Below, in pieces: positions 51,305 through 62,628 of a stretch of DNA of 64,000 nt. The position numbers and the translations under genes are program-made. The DNA is from Candidatus Onthovicinus excrementipullorum (GTDB lineage Bacteria > Bacillota > Clostridia > Oscillospirales > Acutalibacteraceae), in assembly GCA_018712345.1 (NCBI GenBank), contig DVHG01000010.1, positions 186,001 through 250,000 of the forward strand, read 5' to 3'. Positions within the stretch are counted from its first letter, which is position 1. Each line of letters starts with the position of its first letter. The notes under the pieces were generated by a model, which ran no database searches, was not told the DNA's origin, and saw nothing but the letters and a program-made list of their open reading frames with translations.

Positions 51305-51356
51305 TATGAATATTTGTGCATAAAACGCTTGATTTTTCGTATAAACGGCGTATAAT
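51305..51356 (+). promoter_or_regulatory. Promoter of the arginine operon with a possible ARG box
   Basis: TTGATT (51329-51334) and TATAAT (51351-51356) are 16 bases apart. TATGAATATTTGTGCATA (51305-51322), just upstream, resembles the ArgR/AhrC box (TGAATA half-sites). Confidence 0.6.
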
Positions 51357-51395
51357 GATGAATAAGCCAACAACATTTCAAAGGAGATGTCTGAT

Positions 51396-52619
<1,224 letters not shown>

Positions 52620-52700
52620 TCAAAAGCCGTATATCCATCCGGGGAAGTACCGCGGCAGCCGGTGCTTCCCCTTTCAGGCTTTTATCACGGAGGAGACAGC

Positions 52701-54098
52701 ATGAAGCTCTGGGCAGGAAGATTTAAAAAAGAACTCGATCAGACGACGAACGACTTTAACTCGTCCATCTCGTTTGACAGCCGCATGGCCGATCAGGACA
52801 TCCGCGGATCGCTGGCCCATTCGGATATGCTCTGTAAGCAGGGCATCATCTCGGCAGAGGACCGGGACGCCATCCATGCGGGGCTCAAGGGGATTCTGGA
52901 CGATCTGCACAGCGGCAAACTGGCGATCGATCCGAACGCGGAGGATATCCACACCTTTATTGAGGGCGAACTGACCACCCGCGTGGGGGATGCAGGCAAG
53001 CGCCTGCACACGGCCCGCAGCCGGAATGACCAGGTGGCGGTCGATCTGCGCATGAACCTGATGGAGGAGTGTGGAGAGATCCGCGCCTTGCTCATTGGGC
53101 TGGTGAAAGTCCTGGCCGATCAGGCGGAGAAGTACGCCGATACAGTCATGCCCGGATACACGCACTTGCAGCGTGCGCAGCCGATCGTGTTTGGCCACCA
53201 TCTGCTGGCCTATGCGGAGATGCTCCTGCGCGACATTTCCCGTCTGGATGATGCCGTCAGGCGTATGAAGGTCTGCCCGCTGGGCTCCTGCGCGCTGGCG
53301 GGGACCACCTATCCCCTCGACCGGATGATGACGGCGCAGGCGCTCGGGTTTGACGACTACGCCCACAACTCACTTGACGGCGTGTCCGACCGCGACTACT
53401 GCATTGAGCTGCTCTCCTGCTTCTCCACGATCATGGTTCACCTCTCCCGCTTCTCGGAGGAGGTCATCCTCTGGTGCTCGTGGGAGTTTAAGTTCATCGA
53501 GCTGGACGATGCCTTTTCTACCGGCTCGAGCATCATGCCGCAGAAGAAGAATCCCGACATTGCCGAGCTGGTCCGCGGCAAGGCGGGGCGCGTCTTCGGC
53601 GACCTGATGACCATGCTCACCGTGATGAAGGGCATTCCCCTCGCGTATAACAAGGATATGCAGGAGGATAAGGAGGCCGTCTTTGACGCGGTGGATACCG
53701 TAAAGATGTGCCTGAAAACCTTCACCCCCATGCTCGCCACCATGCGCGTCAACGCGGAGAAGATGCGTGCGGCTGCCGCGGGCGGCTTCATCAACGCCAC
53801 GGACTGCGCAGACTACCTTGTTTCCAAGGGGCTGCCGTTCCGCGACGCATACAAGGCAACCGGCGAGCTGGTCGCTCTGTGTATTGAAAAGAATCTAACG
53901 CTGGAGACACTCCCGCTTGCGGAGTATCAGAGCGTCTGTGATCTCTTCGGGGAGGATGTGTATGACGCGATCTCCCTTGACCGCTGCGTGAGCGGCCGTA
54001 CCTCTCAGGGCGGGCCCGCTCCGCAGAACGTACGGGCGGAGGCGCAGCGTGTCCATTCCATCATTGTATCTCTGGAGGGGGAACACACCCATGATTAA
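52701..54098 (+). CDS. argH: Argininosuccinate lyase
   Basis: A 465-residue lyase releasing arginine and fumarate. It shows WAGRFKKELDQTTNDFNSSI at the start, TARSRNDQVAVDLRMN, the flexible signature loop GSSIMPQKKNPD and a normal C-terminal domain. ATG 52701 follows CGGAGGAG. It overlaps argC by 8 bases. Confidence 0.96.
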   Translation: MKLWAGRFKKELDQTTNDFNSSISFDSRMADQDIRGSLAHSDMLCKQGIISAEDRDAIHAGLKGILDDLHSGKLAIDPNAEDIHTFIEGELTTRVGDAGKRLHTARSRNDQVAVDLRMNLMEECGEIRALLIGLVKVLADQAEKYADTVMPGYTHLQRAQPIVFGHHLLAYAEMLLRDISRLDDAVRRMKVCPLGSCALAGTTYPLDRMMTAQALGFDDYAHNSLDGVSDRDYCIELLSCFSTIMVHLSRFSEEVILWCSWEFKFIELDDAFSTGSSIMPQKKNPDIAELVRGKAGRVFGDLMTMLTVMKGIPLAYNKDMQEDKEAVFDAVDTVKMCLKTFTPMLATMRVNAEKMRAAAAGGFINATDCADYLVSKGLPFRDAYKATGELVALCIEKNLTLETLPLAEYQSVCDLFGEDVYDAISLDRCVSGRTSQGGPAPQNVRAEAQRVHSIIVSLEGEHTHD

Positions 54099-55125
54099 AG
54101 TCGGTATCATCGGCGCGACGGGCTACGCGGGAGTCGAACTCGTGCGCATTATTCTGGGGCATCCGCAGGCGGAGCTTTCGGCCGTCGGCTCGGTCAGCTT
54201 CACGGGCAAAAAGCTCAGCGACGTCTATCCGTCCCTTGCGGACTGCTGCGATATGGAGCTCGTCTCCACGGAAGAGGTCATCGCGCGCAGCGATATTGTG
54301 TTCGCCTGTGTGCAGCATGGTCTGTCCCAGGAATTTGCCGCCCAGTGCCATGAGAAGAATGTCAAATTCATCGACCTCGGCGCGGATTTCCGCCTGGAGG
54401 AAGAGGCGGATTATAAAGAGTGGTACGGGCTCGACTACACCCACCACGAGCTGCATGAAGAGGCCGTCTACGCGCTCCCGGAGCTGTACCGCGACAAGAT
54501 CAAGGGGAAAACCGTACTCGGGAATCCCGGCTGCTATCCGACCAGCATCGCGCTCGGTCTGGCCCCGGCGATGAAGAATCACCTTGTCCGCACGCAGGGG
54601 GTCGTGATCGATTCCAAGTCCGGCGTGACCGGATCGGGCCGCAAGCTGACGGAGGGGACGCACTACCCCGTGTGCAACGAGGCGTTTGAGCCATACAAAA
54701 TCGCGGCGCACCGCCACACGCCGGAGATCGAGCAGACACTCTCCGACCTCGCTGGCGAAAAGCTGAAGGTCGTCTTTGTCCCACACCTGCTGCCGGTCAA
54801 CCGCGGCATCGTCTCCACCATCTACGCCCACCTCAATCCCGGCGTAACAGAGGAACAGGTGCGCGGCGCGTATGAGACATTCTACGCGGATGAGAAATTT
54901 GTCCGGGTCAAGCCGGCCGGGCAGACGGCCAACCTGCGCAATGTCAAATGCAGTAATTACTGCGACATCTCCCTGCACGTCGACCCGCGCACCGACACCC
55001 TGATCGTCGTCAGCACCATCGACAACATGGTCAAGGGTGCGGCGGGCCAGGCGGTACAGAATATGAATATCCTGTTCGGCCTGCCGGAGGACACGGGGCT
55101 GAATATGGTCCCCACGTCATTCTAA
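54091..55125 (+). CDS. argC: N-acetyl-gamma-glutamyl-phosphate reductase
   Basis: A 344-residue NADPH-dependent enzyme, third step of arginine synthesis. It shows IIGATGYAGVELVRIILGHP, the catalytic Cys in GNPGCYPTS, and HRHTPEIEQ. ATG 54091 follows GGAGGGGGA and overlaps the argH stop. Confidence 0.96.
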   Translation: MIKVGIIGATGYAGVELVRIILGHPQAELSAVGSVSFTGKKLSDVYPSLADCCDMELVSTEEVIARSDIVFACVQHGLSQEFAAQCHEKNVKFIDLGADFRLEEEADYKEWYGLDYTHHELHEEAVYALPELYRDKIKGKTVLGNPGCYPTSIALGLAPAMKNHLVRTQGVVIDSKSGVTGSGRKLTEGTHYPVCNEAFEPYKIAAHRHTPEIEQTLSDLAGEKLKVVFVPHLLPVNRGIVSTIYAHLNPGVTEEQVRGAYETFYADEKFVRVKPAGQTANLRNVKCSNYCDISLHVDPRTDTLIVVSTIDNMVKGAAGQAVQNMNILFGLPEDTGLNMVPTSF

Positions 55126-55138
55126 GGAGGATTTCACC

Positions 55139-56374
55139 ATGGCAGATTCGATCTCATTTATCCCGGGCGGCGTGACGGCCCCGCAGGGCTTCCGAGCCAA
55201 CGGGATTCACTGCGGCATCCGCCGCAATAAGAGCAAGAAGGACCTGGCGCTGATCGTGGCCGATACGGACTGCGCGGCGGCCGGGATCTATACGCGCAAC
55301 CTCGTCTGCGGTGCGCCCATCACAGTGACAAGGGCGCACATCGCGGACGGAAAGGCGCGCGCCGTCATCTGCAACAGCGGCATCGCCAACACATGTGAGG
55401 CCGACGGCGTGGAGAAGGCGGAGGGTATGTGCGCGCTCGCATCACAGGTGCTGGGGATTCCCGCAGCGGACTTCATCGTCGCCTCCACGGGCGTGATCGG
55501 CCAGCCGCTCGACCTCGCCCCGATTGAAAACGGCATGGCGGAGCTGACCGCCGGCCTGACGGAGGATGATTCCGGTTCGGACGCGGCGGCGCAGGCCATC
55601 ATGACCACTGATACCCACAAGAAGGAATTTGCCGTCTCCTTCACGCTCGGCGGTAAACCGTGCAAAATCGGCGCGATCGCCAAGGGGAGCGGGATGATCC
55701 ACCCCAACATGGCCACCATGCTCTGCTTTGTCACCACGGATGCGGCCGTAGCCGCCCCGGTGCTGGAGCAGGCGCTGCGCGATGCGGCGGACGAGACGTT
55801 CCACATGATGAGCATCGATGGGGACACCTCTACCAACGACACCGTCTGTGTCATGGCGTCCGGCCACTGTGGGAACAGAATGATTGAGCAGGCCTCCGGT
55901 GCGGACTATGAGGCGTTTTATCAGGCACTGCTGGCAGTCTGCCGGGCGATTGTGCGCGAGCTCGCCAGGGACGGCGAGGGCGCTACCAAGCTGATCGTCT
56001 GCCGCACCCACGGCGCCAAGACGCTGGAGGCGGCACGCAAATCGGCCAAGAGTGTGATCTGCTCCTCCCTGGTCAAGGCGGCCATGTTCGGCTCGGATGC
56101 CAACTGGGGGCGTATCCTCTGCGCGATCGGCTATTCGGGCGCCGACGTGGATGTGAGCGCCATTGACGTAAAATTCGTCTCCTCCGCAGGGGAGATTGAG
56201 GTGTGCAAAAACGGCGCGGGCATAGAGTTCAGTGAAGAACTGGCCAAAAAAGTTCTCACCCCGGATGAGGTCATCATGGATGTCTCCCTCGGCTCCGGTG
56301 ATTATGGCGCGGAGGCCTATGGGTGCGACCTGACGTATGACTATGTGAAGATCAACGGCGACTACCGTACCTGA
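55139..56374 (+). CDS. argJ: Bifunctional ornithine acetyltransferase/N-acetylglutamate synthase
   Basis: A 411-residue precursor that cleaves itself before the Thr of the MATML motif (HPNMATMLCFVTTDA) into alpha and beta chains. It recycles acetyl from N-acetylornithine to glutamate, so no separate argA or argE is needed. AAGGAGG precedes the ATG. Confidence 0.96.
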   Translation: MADSISFIPGGVTAPQGFRANGIHCGIRRNKSKKDLALIVADTDCAAAGIYTRNLVCGAPITVTRAHIADGKARAVICNSGIANTCEADGVEKAEGMCALASQVLGIPAADFIVASTGVIGQPLDLAPIENGMAELTAGLTEDDSGSDAAAQAIMTTDTHKKEFAVSFTLGGKPCKIGAIAKGSGMIHPNMATMLCFVTTDAAVAAPVLEQALRDAADETFHMMSIDGDTSTNDTVCVMASGHCGNRMIEQASGADYEAFYQALLAVCRAIVRELARDGEGATKLIVCRTHGAKTLEAARKSAKSVICSSLVKAAMFGSDANWGRILCAIGYSGADVDVSAIDVKFVSSAGEIEVCKNGAGIEFSEELAKKVLTPDEVIMDVSLGSGDYGAEAYGCDLTYDYVKINGDYRT

Positions 56375-56393
56375 TCGACGGGAGGCAGCAGCA

Positions 56394-57257
56394 ATGGAAT
56401 TTATCTCAAATCAGGACCGGGCGCAGGTGCTCGTCCAGGCCCTGCCCTACATTCAGCAGTACAGCGGGAAGACGATCGTCATCAAGTACGGCGGCAACGC
56501 CATGATTGACGACCGGCTCAAGGATGCCGTTATGACGGATATCGTCCTGCTCTCGCTCATCGGCGTACACGTGGTGCTCGTCCACGGCGGCGGTCCGGAG
56601 ATTAGCGCCATGCTGAAAAAAGTCGGCAAGGAGAGCCGATTTGTCAACGGTCTGCGCTATACGGACGAGGAGACCATGGAAATCGTCCAGATGGTGCTCG
56701 CCGGCAAGGTCAATAAGGATCTCGTGGGCCTGATCAACCGCCACGGGGGCCGCGCGGTCGGCCTGTGCGGGATGGACGGCGGCATGATTAAGGCCGTGCG
56801 CACGACTCCGGACGGAGCGGATATCGGCTACGTCGGCGAGATCATCGGTGTGGACACTACGATTATTAAGGATTCCGCTACAAATGGATATATTCCCGTC
56901 ATCTCCACGGTTGGTGTCGGGGAGAAGGGCGAGGTCTACAATATCAATGCCGATACGGCGGCCGCCAGTATTGCCGCCTGCCTGCACGCGGAAAAGCTGC
57001 TCCTGATGACGGATGTGCGCGGACTGCTGCGCGATAAGGACGACGAGAACTCCCTGATCTCCGTCGTCAATGTCAGCGAGGTCAACAGCTTAAAACGCAG
57101 CGGCATCATTTCCGGCGGCATGATCCCTAAAATCGACTGCTGCGTGGAGGCGGTACGCCGCGGCGTCAAGCGGACGCATATCATCGATGGCCGGATTGAG
57201 CACTCTATTTTGGTGGAGCTCTTCTCCGACCAGGGTATCGGGACGATGTTCCTTTAA
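56394..57257 (+). CDS. argB: Acetylglutamate kinase
   Basis: A 287-residue amino-acid kinase. It shows KTIVIKYGGNAMID, VLVHGGGPEISAMLKKVG, VNKDLVGLINRHGG and GGMIPKIDCCVEAVRRG. It catalyses the second step, often the point of arginine feedback. GGGAGGCAGC lies before the ATG. Confidence 0.96.
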   Translation: MEFISNQDRAQVLVQALPYIQQYSGKTIVIKYGGNAMIDDRLKDAVMTDIVLLSLIGVHVVLVHGGGPEISAMLKKVGKESRFVNGLRYTDEETMEIVQMVLAGKVNKDLVGLINRHGGRAVGLCGMDGGMIKAVRTTPDGADIGYVGEIIGVDTTIIKDSATNGYIPVISTVGVGEKGEVYNINADTAAASIAACLHAEKLLLMTDVRGLLRDKDDENSLISVVNVSEVNSLKRSGIISGGMIPKIDCCVEAVRRGVKRTHIIDGRIEHSILVELFSDQGIGTMFL

Positions 57258-57287
57258 TTTTGGGAACTTAGGAAAGGGAAGATAACA

Positions 57288-58466
57288 ATGGATTCCAAGC
57301 AGATCATTGCGCAGGCCGACGGGGCACTCATGCCGACCTATGCGCACTTTCACGCGGCGATCGTTTCCGGCAAAGGGGCGACCCTCACCGGGGCGGACGG
57401 TCAGACGTATATCGATTTTACCTCCGGTATCGGCGTCAACTCCCTCGGGTATGGTGACGCGGACTGGGCGCAGGCCATCGCCGATCAGGCGGGCAGGCTC
57501 CAGCATATTTCAAACCTGTATTACGCCCCGTCCATGGCGGCGTTTGCTGAAAAAATTACGCGGCGCACGGGATTTGAGCGTGTCTTCCTGTGCAATTCCG
57601 GCGCGGAGGCCAATGAGTGTGCGGTCAAAACGGCGCGTAAATACGCCTATGACCATCGCGGCGCGGGCCACTCCACTGTGATCACGCTGATCAACTCCTT
57701 CCACGGGCGCAGCATGGTCACGCTGACCGCCACCGGGCAGGAGGCGCTGCACCCCGAATGCTTTGCCCCCTATAATCCGGGGTTTAAATATGTCCCGGCG
57801 GGGGATATGGCAGCGCTTGAGGCTGCGGCGGACGATACGGTGTGTGCCGTCATGATCGAGCCCATTCAGGGCGAGGGCGGTGTGATGCCGATGGACGCGG
57901 AATATGTCAGGCAGGTGCGCCGCCTGTGTGACGAGCGCAGGCTGCTGATGATTTTTGACGAGGTGCAGACCGGTGTCGGCCGCACAGGCAAGCTGTACGC
58001 GTGGGAGCACTACGGCGTTCGCCCGGATATTCTCACCAGCGCCAAGGGCATTGGCAACGGCCTGCCCATGGGCCTCTGCCTTGCCAAGGAAGCGGTGGGA
58101 GCAGGGATGACGGCTGGTATGCACGGCTCCACCTTCGGCGGAAATCCCGTGGCCTGTGCGGGGGCGTGCGTGGTGATCGATAAAATAGACGACGTACTGC
58201 TTGCGGACATCACGCGCAAGGGTTCTTATCTGCGGGAGCAGATCTCCGGTATGAAGCACGTCAAAGAGGTGCGCGGCATGGGGATGATGCTCGGCATAGT
58301 GCTCGACGGGCTGGATGCCAAGGCGATCGCCGCCAAATGTGTGGAAAAGGGGCTTTTGATTCTCACGGCCAAAACGCTGCTCCGGCTGCTGCCGCCGCTC
58401 GTGATCACGGACGGGGAAATCGACCGTGGCCTTGAAATATTAAAGAACGTTTTAGAGGAGGAATAA
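57288..58466 (+). CDS. argD: Acetylornithine aminotransferase
   Basis: A 392-residue class-III PLP aminotransferase. It shows DFTSGIGVNSLGY, FLCNSGAEANECAVK, FHGRSMVTLTATGQ, DEVQTGVGRTGKLYAWEHYGV and the PLP Lys in SAKGIGNG, with STFGGNP. It makes N-acetylornithine. AAAGGGAAGA precedes the ATG. It lies 30 bases after argB. Confidence 0.95.
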   Translation: MDSKQIIAQADGALMPTYAHFHAAIVSGKGATLTGADGQTYIDFTSGIGVNSLGYGDADWAQAIADQAGRLQHISNLYYAPSMAAFAEKITRRTGFERVFLCNSGAEANECAVKTARKYAYDHRGAGHSTVITLINSFHGRSMVTLTATGQEALHPECFAPYNPGFKYVPAGDMAALEAAADDTVCAVMIEPIQGEGGVMPMDAEYVRQVRRLCDERRLLMIFDEVQTGVGRTGKLYAWEHYGVRPDILTSAKGIGNGLPMGLCLAKEAVGAGMTAGMHGSTFGGNPVACAGACVVIDKIDDVLLADITRKGSYLREQISGMKHVKEVRGMGMMLGIVLDGLDAKAIAAKCVEKGLLILTAKTLLRLLPPLVITDGEIDRGLEILKNVLEEE

Positions 58467-58469
58467 CCC

Positions 58470-59378
58470 GTGAAACATCTGTTAAAAATGCTCGACCTCT
58501 CCACTCAGGAGATCACGGACATTTTGAATCTGGCCGATCAGCTCAAGTATGAGCAGAAGCACGGTATCAAGCACCACTATCTGGAGGGGAAGACGCTGGG
58601 CATGATCTTCCAGAAGTCCTCCACCCGTACGCGCGTCTCCTTTGAGACGGGCATGTACCAGCTCGGCGGCATGGCGCTGTTCCTCTCCTCCAACGACCTG
58701 CAAATCGGCCGCGGCGAGCCGGTGGAGGATACGGCCCGCGTGCTCTCCCGCTATCTGGACGGCATTATGATTCGTACCTTTGAGCAGGCGGAGGTCGAAA
58801 AGCTCGCCCAGTATGGCAGCATCCCGATCATCAATGGACTGACCGATTTCTGCCACCCGTGCCAGGTGCTCGCCGACCTCCAGACCATCCGTGAGTACAA
58901 GGGCAATCTGGACGGCTTGAAAATGTGCTACATCGGCGATGGCAACAACATGGCCAACTCCCTGATCGTGGGCGGACTCAAGACGGGCATGTCCGTCAGC
59001 GTTGCCTGCCCGGAGGGGTATGATCCGGCCAAAGAGGTGCTGGAGTTTGCCCAGCCGACCGGTAAATTTGAGCTCTGCCGCAAGCCGGCGGACGCGGCGA
59101 AGGATGCCGACGTCATCCTGACTGACGTTTGGGCGTCCATGGGCCAGGAGGGCGAGGCCGCCGAGCGCCGCAGGGTGTTTGAGGGCGTCTATCAGGTCAA
59201 CAGGGAGCTGCTCGAGGTCGCCAACAGCAGCTGCATGGTGCTCCACTGCCTGCCCGCCCACCGTGGGGAGGAGATCACTGCGGACGTGTTCGAGGATCAC
59301 GCGCAGATGATCTTTGACGAGGCGGAGAACCGTCTCCACGCCCAGAAGGCCGTCATGGTCCAGCTGATGAAAGATTGA
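58470..59378 (+). CDS. argF: Ornithine carbamoyltransferase
   Basis: A 302-residue enzyme joining ornithine and carbamoyl phosphate. It shows KSSTRTRVSFE (carbamoyl-phosphate loop), DGIMIRTF, NGLTDFCHPCQVLADL and HCLPAHRGEEI. GTG start at 58470 behind GAGGAGG. Last gene of the operon. carA and carB are not in the window. Confidence 0.96.
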   Translation: MKHLLKMLDLSTQEITDILNLADQLKYEQKHGIKHHYLEGKTLGMIFQKSSTRTRVSFETGMYQLGGMALFLSSNDLQIGRGEPVEDTARVLSRYLDGIMIRTFEQAEVEKLAQYGSIPIINGLTDFCHPCQVLADLQTIREYKGNLDGLKMCYIGDGNNMANSLIVGGLKTGMSVSVACPEGYDPAKEVLEFAQPTGKFELCRKPADAAKDADVILTDVWASMGQEGEAAERRRVFEGVYQVNRELLEVANSSCMVLHCLPAHRGEEITADVFEDHAQMIFDEAENRLHAQKAVMVQLMKD

Positions 59379-59387
59379 TTTTAATTC

Positions 59388-59418
59388 AAAAGAGCGCCGG
59401 AAAATCCGGCGCTCTTTT
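59388..59418. terminator. Terminator of the arginine operon
   Basis: AAAAGAGCGCCGGA and TCCGGCGCTCTTTT form a 14-base-pair stem with an AAA loop. Confidence 0.92.
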
Positions 59419-59445
59419 CATACAGGTGCTTCCTCATTTTCATTT

Positions 59446-60672
59446 TTACGGAAAGCGTCTGAGGATATCCTGCGTTTCTCTTTGTACAAAATCGTAAACC
59501 GCATCGGGTTCCGTGCTCCGCATCCGTTTCAGGAATTCCTCCGGGCTTTGCACATCGGGGAGGGCGTAGCAGAGGATGCAGCGGCCCACGGTGTCGAGGT
59601 CAAACCGCTGATAGATCCGGTTGAAGAATCGGAACCCCAACAGGTGGCGATTGGGGGAGACGGGATTTTTTCTGGAGTCTTGCTCCCGGCAGAGCTTTTT
59701 CCAGTAGCGCTCGCTCCATTTTTCATAGTCCTTCCGGTGCTTTTCAAAGGATTCGTGATTATGGTGATACCGGTAGATCTCCGCGCTCCACTCCGCGCCG
59801 CCCTCGTCCAGGAAGCCCGCTGCGGAAAATGTGCCGCTGATGCACCATAGGTGGCCGAGCTCGTGCGGGATGTAGGATTCACAGATATCGGCCGGTAAGC
59901 GGAAATTTTCATAAACAGTCAGATAATCCCGTACATAAGCGTTTCGTCTGTGGATAAATCCGAGGGACATCAGCTGAAAATCGCACTGTACCGGCTTTTC
60001 GCGATACAAATTTTCATTGTACCAATTCAGTACATCGTCGTTGGTCTGTGCAATGGCCTGGGCGTTTTTCCGCTCGTTCTTTTTTTGAGTCAGGGCACGG
60101 AACCGGCCGCACTGCGCTTCAAAATAGCTTCCTTTGCGGAGCGCGTAGACCATATAGCAGTCCTGTTTGGGCATTCGGATGGTGCACGTGCCGTCTGTAT
60201 TTTTTTCTGCAAAGTATACTTCATAGTCCTCTAAACCGTATGCGGTTAAAGGCTCATACACGCACGGGATGGGGTGGCCGCTCATTCGCATGGGGCCGTC
60301 GGGAAAGTCAAGCCGTGGGAAAAAACACAGGTAATTGTCATACAGTATGATTCGATCTTCCGCGAAAAAATTGTACCGGTCTGATCGTTTTCGCTGGGTC
60401 GGATATTGTTGGAACGGACCATTGCTCTCAAATTTGATTGTATATTTCCCGGTATCGGATGGCTTTGATGTGTAGCAGGACTGCCGACGGAGGGGGGCGC
60501 TGTCCGGAACTTTTTGATAGTGGAGTTCTTTCCCGGCGTCATCTGTCAGTTCCGTGATTCGAAAACGGTCGTCGAGGATGAAAAAAGGGGCGGTATCGAG
60601 ATCAAGCGTATACCGGATCGTTCCCTGTAGCACGCAGGGGCTAAAGTGGAGTTCCATCTTGGCGTGATTCAT
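59446..60672 (-). CDS. Putative gluzincin-type zinc metallopeptidase
   Basis: A 408-residue soluble protein without a signal peptide. The N-terminal 180 residues are strand-rich. A HELGH zinc motif lies at 270-274 (IPHELGHLWC) and LDEGGAEW at 288-295, which mirrors the HExxHxW..NEGFA arrangement of M1-like gluzincins (third ligand Glu290). The spacing between motifs is 15 residues instead of the usual 18, and overall it is half the length of M1 aminopeptidases, so it may be a separate family. ATG 60672 follows AAAGGAAG by about 10 bases. Convergent with argF. The substrate is unknown. Confidence 0.65.
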   Translation of the reverse strand: MNHAKMELHFSPCVLQGTIRYTLDLDTAPFFILDDRFRITELTDDAGKELHYQKVPDSAPLRRQSCYTSKPSDTGKYTIKFESNGPFQQYPTQRKRSDRYNFFAEDRIILYDNYLCFFPRLDFPDGPMRMSGHPIPCVYEPLTAYGLEDYEVYFAEKNTDGTCTIRMPKQDCYMVYALRKGSYFEAQCGRFRALTQKKNERKNAQAIAQTNDDVLNWYNENLYREKPVQCDFQLMSLGFIHRRNAYVRDYLTVYENFRLPADICESYIPHELGHLWCISGTFSAAGFLDEGGAEWSAEIYRYHHNHESFEKHRKDYEKWSERYWKKLCREQDSRKNPVSPNRHLLGFRFFNRIYQRFDLDTVGRCILCYALPDVQSPEEFLKRMRSTEPDAVYDFVQRETQDILRRFP

Positions 60673-60939
60673 ATGGGATCGGCTTCCTTTCTGAAGATCG
60701 GGCTGTGTGTTGGGGCAAGGCAAAGCACGTATTTTTTTCTGGGTCCTGTTTCCAGTGAGATCTCTCCCTTTTGCAGTATTATACACCGCATCCCGCCGCA
60801 AAGAATAAAAACGCGCACGGACGGTATCGTTCCGTGCGCGAATGGTCAGAGTCATTGATCGTACTCGGGTGGGATCATGGTTTCAATTTTGAAAGAATAG
60901 ATTTCATCCTGATTTTTTACAGGTATTTTTCCTGTGGTA

Positions 60940-62400
60940 TCAGTCCCACTCCATGCCTGTCACGGCGCCGATATCCACATTTTTGGTATCGTGCGTCTTG
61001 GTGCACAGCAGGATCAGCGCGATTGTCAGGCCGGGCAGGGCAATCCCGAGTGTAATATATCCCACCATGCTGTCCCCGAAGATGTTGAGCAGCACCAACC
61101 CGGCAATAACCCCAATTCCAGCGAATATGACGCTGCAAATTGCAAAGGCAGTCAGCACGGAGGAGCGCAGATTGGTGGGTGTGGATTCTGAAACCATGAT
61201 CGCCCCGATGATATCCCCGGCAGCCCAGTAGCTGCCAACTGCCGCGCCACACAGGAAGCCCACCAAATACGGCGGCCAGTCGTAATTGGCTCCAATAAAG
61301 AAGAGAAGATAGCTGATAATGACACAGGCACTCATCGTGATGGCGGCGGGCTTGCGGCCCCACTTATCCGCCAGGAAGCCCTGCATCAGCTGAAGCGCGG
61401 CACTGCCCACCGGGAACAGGAACAGCGCCTGGGTGACATAGGGCGCTGCGGCCTCCAGCGCCGCGTTCAGATCCATACCCCGATTGACAAATTGAACGGC
61501 GTAGCCGTTGGCCATGGTGCTCTCATAGTACATAGTGATGAGCGACGCCCAGAGCAGAAAGCCATAGCTGATCAACAGCCAGCGCAGCTGGCGGTGTTTT
61601 AAGAGAAATTTAATTGCGGAGATCAGCCCGCCCTGTGCGCCGCCGCCGTCTTTTTTCGCCTTTAGGGCGGCTTTTTCTGTGTCGCTCATGCGCAGGTAGG
61701 CGATGCGTTCGTCCAGAAATACATCCGATTCCCGCACCAGGAACAGGGCGATTAGCGCCGCCACTGCCGCAAACGCGGCGCAGACTAAATAGACTGTCCG
61801 CCAGCCGGAAGTATCGTCGCCCATGAACGCATCCCGCAGCAGAGGGATCAGCATCATGCCGATCGTTGCCACCGCCTTTACCATGGAGTAGAGCTTTGCC
61901 CGGTGCTTGGCGGGGGCTGTTTCCAGCACATAGACGGCCTGCATATCGTGCGGTGTGAAAAAGTTGATGACCACCACGCCGATCAGATAGACGGGGATAT
62001 TTGTAGTGATCCCGATCAGGAGCAGGCCGAAGCCCATCCCCAGGGTGTTGATGACCAGGAACAGCTTGCGGCCGAATCGATCGGACAGTGGCTTATACAG
62101 CATGGCAAGGGCGGAGCCGATGATGCTCACCGTCCCCAGTGCGCTCATGCGGGCGAGCGCCATATCCTCCCCGAATACGGGGGCAAACAGCGCCTGTGAG
62201 AGCACGCTCTGCATCTGTGTCCCAATCTGGGAAGTGATCTCATCGGCAATGTATATGATGCAGATAATGAACATCATATAGTACAAATAGCCGTGTGCCT
62301 TTGGCTTGGCGCGGTGCTTTTCCAGGCGGACAAGCTCGCGGGCCTCCCGCTGACGCCGTTTCTCCGCTTTCCGGGTAGTTCTCTCTCTTTCCTCCGGCAT
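60940..62400 (-). CDS. MFS transporter with charged N-terminal extension
   Basis: A 486-residue transporter with about 12 segments. The first 36 residues are highly charged (EERERTTRKAEKRRQ..). SDRFGRKLFLVINTLG is the MFS loop 2-3 motif, and LADKWGRKPAAITMS repeats it in the second half. The loop between the halves is long and charged. It resembles sugar-porter-like exporters or importers of Clostridia; the substrate is unknown. GGAAGCG precedes the ATG. It has a long untranslated leader from the promoter near 62600. Confidence 0.85.
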   Translation of the reverse strand: MPEERERTTRKAEKRRQREARELVRLEKHRAKPKAHGYLYYMMFIICIIYIADEITSQIGTQMQSVLSQALFAPVFGEDMALARMSALGTVSIIGSALAMLYKPLSDRFGRKLFLVINTLGMGFGLLLIGITTNIPVYLIGVVVINFFTPHDMQAVYVLETAPAKHRAKLYSMVKAVATIGMMLIPLLRDAFMGDDTSGWRTVYLVCAAFAAVAALIALFLVRESDVFLDERIAYLRMSDTEKAALKAKKDGGGAQGGLISAIKFLLKHRQLRWLLISYGFLLWASLITMYYESTMANGYAVQFVNRGMDLNAALEAAAPYVTQALFLFPVGSAALQLMQGFLADKWGRKPAAITMSACVIISYLLFFIGANYDWPPYLVGFLCGAAVGSYWAAGDIIGAIMVSESTPTNLRSSVLTAFAICSVIFAGIGVIAGLVLLNIFGDSMVGYITLGIALPGLTIALILLCTKTHDTKNVDIGAVTGMEWD

Positions 62401-62599
62401 GTCACACGCTTCCTTCCGTTATAAATGATCCGCGGCACACGGGAGCCGCGGAAAAAACCAGAATCTATCGCTTTCACAGCCTGTGCTGCTATTATTTTTT
62501 GCGGCCCGTTATCCGCAGCAGAAATTGAAGATAGCTGTCCTGAAAAATAAAATTTGAATATATTTTTTCAAAAATATTATTAAAAATTATGATATTTTA

Positions 62600-62628
62600 A
62601 TTATATATGGGATTATTTGAAAAAACAA
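62600..62628 (-). promoter_or_regulatory. Promoter of the MFS gene
   Basis: On the minus strand TTGTTT (62628-62623) and TATAAT (62605-62600) are 17 bases apart, about 200 bases before the start codon. The rest of the AT-rich 62401-62746 stretch shows no gene. Confidence 0.65.

Noticed and set aside
60915-61363. Other frames inside the MFS gene at 60940-62400
   Set aside because: Shadows of the transporter gene, which has a complete and typical sequence.
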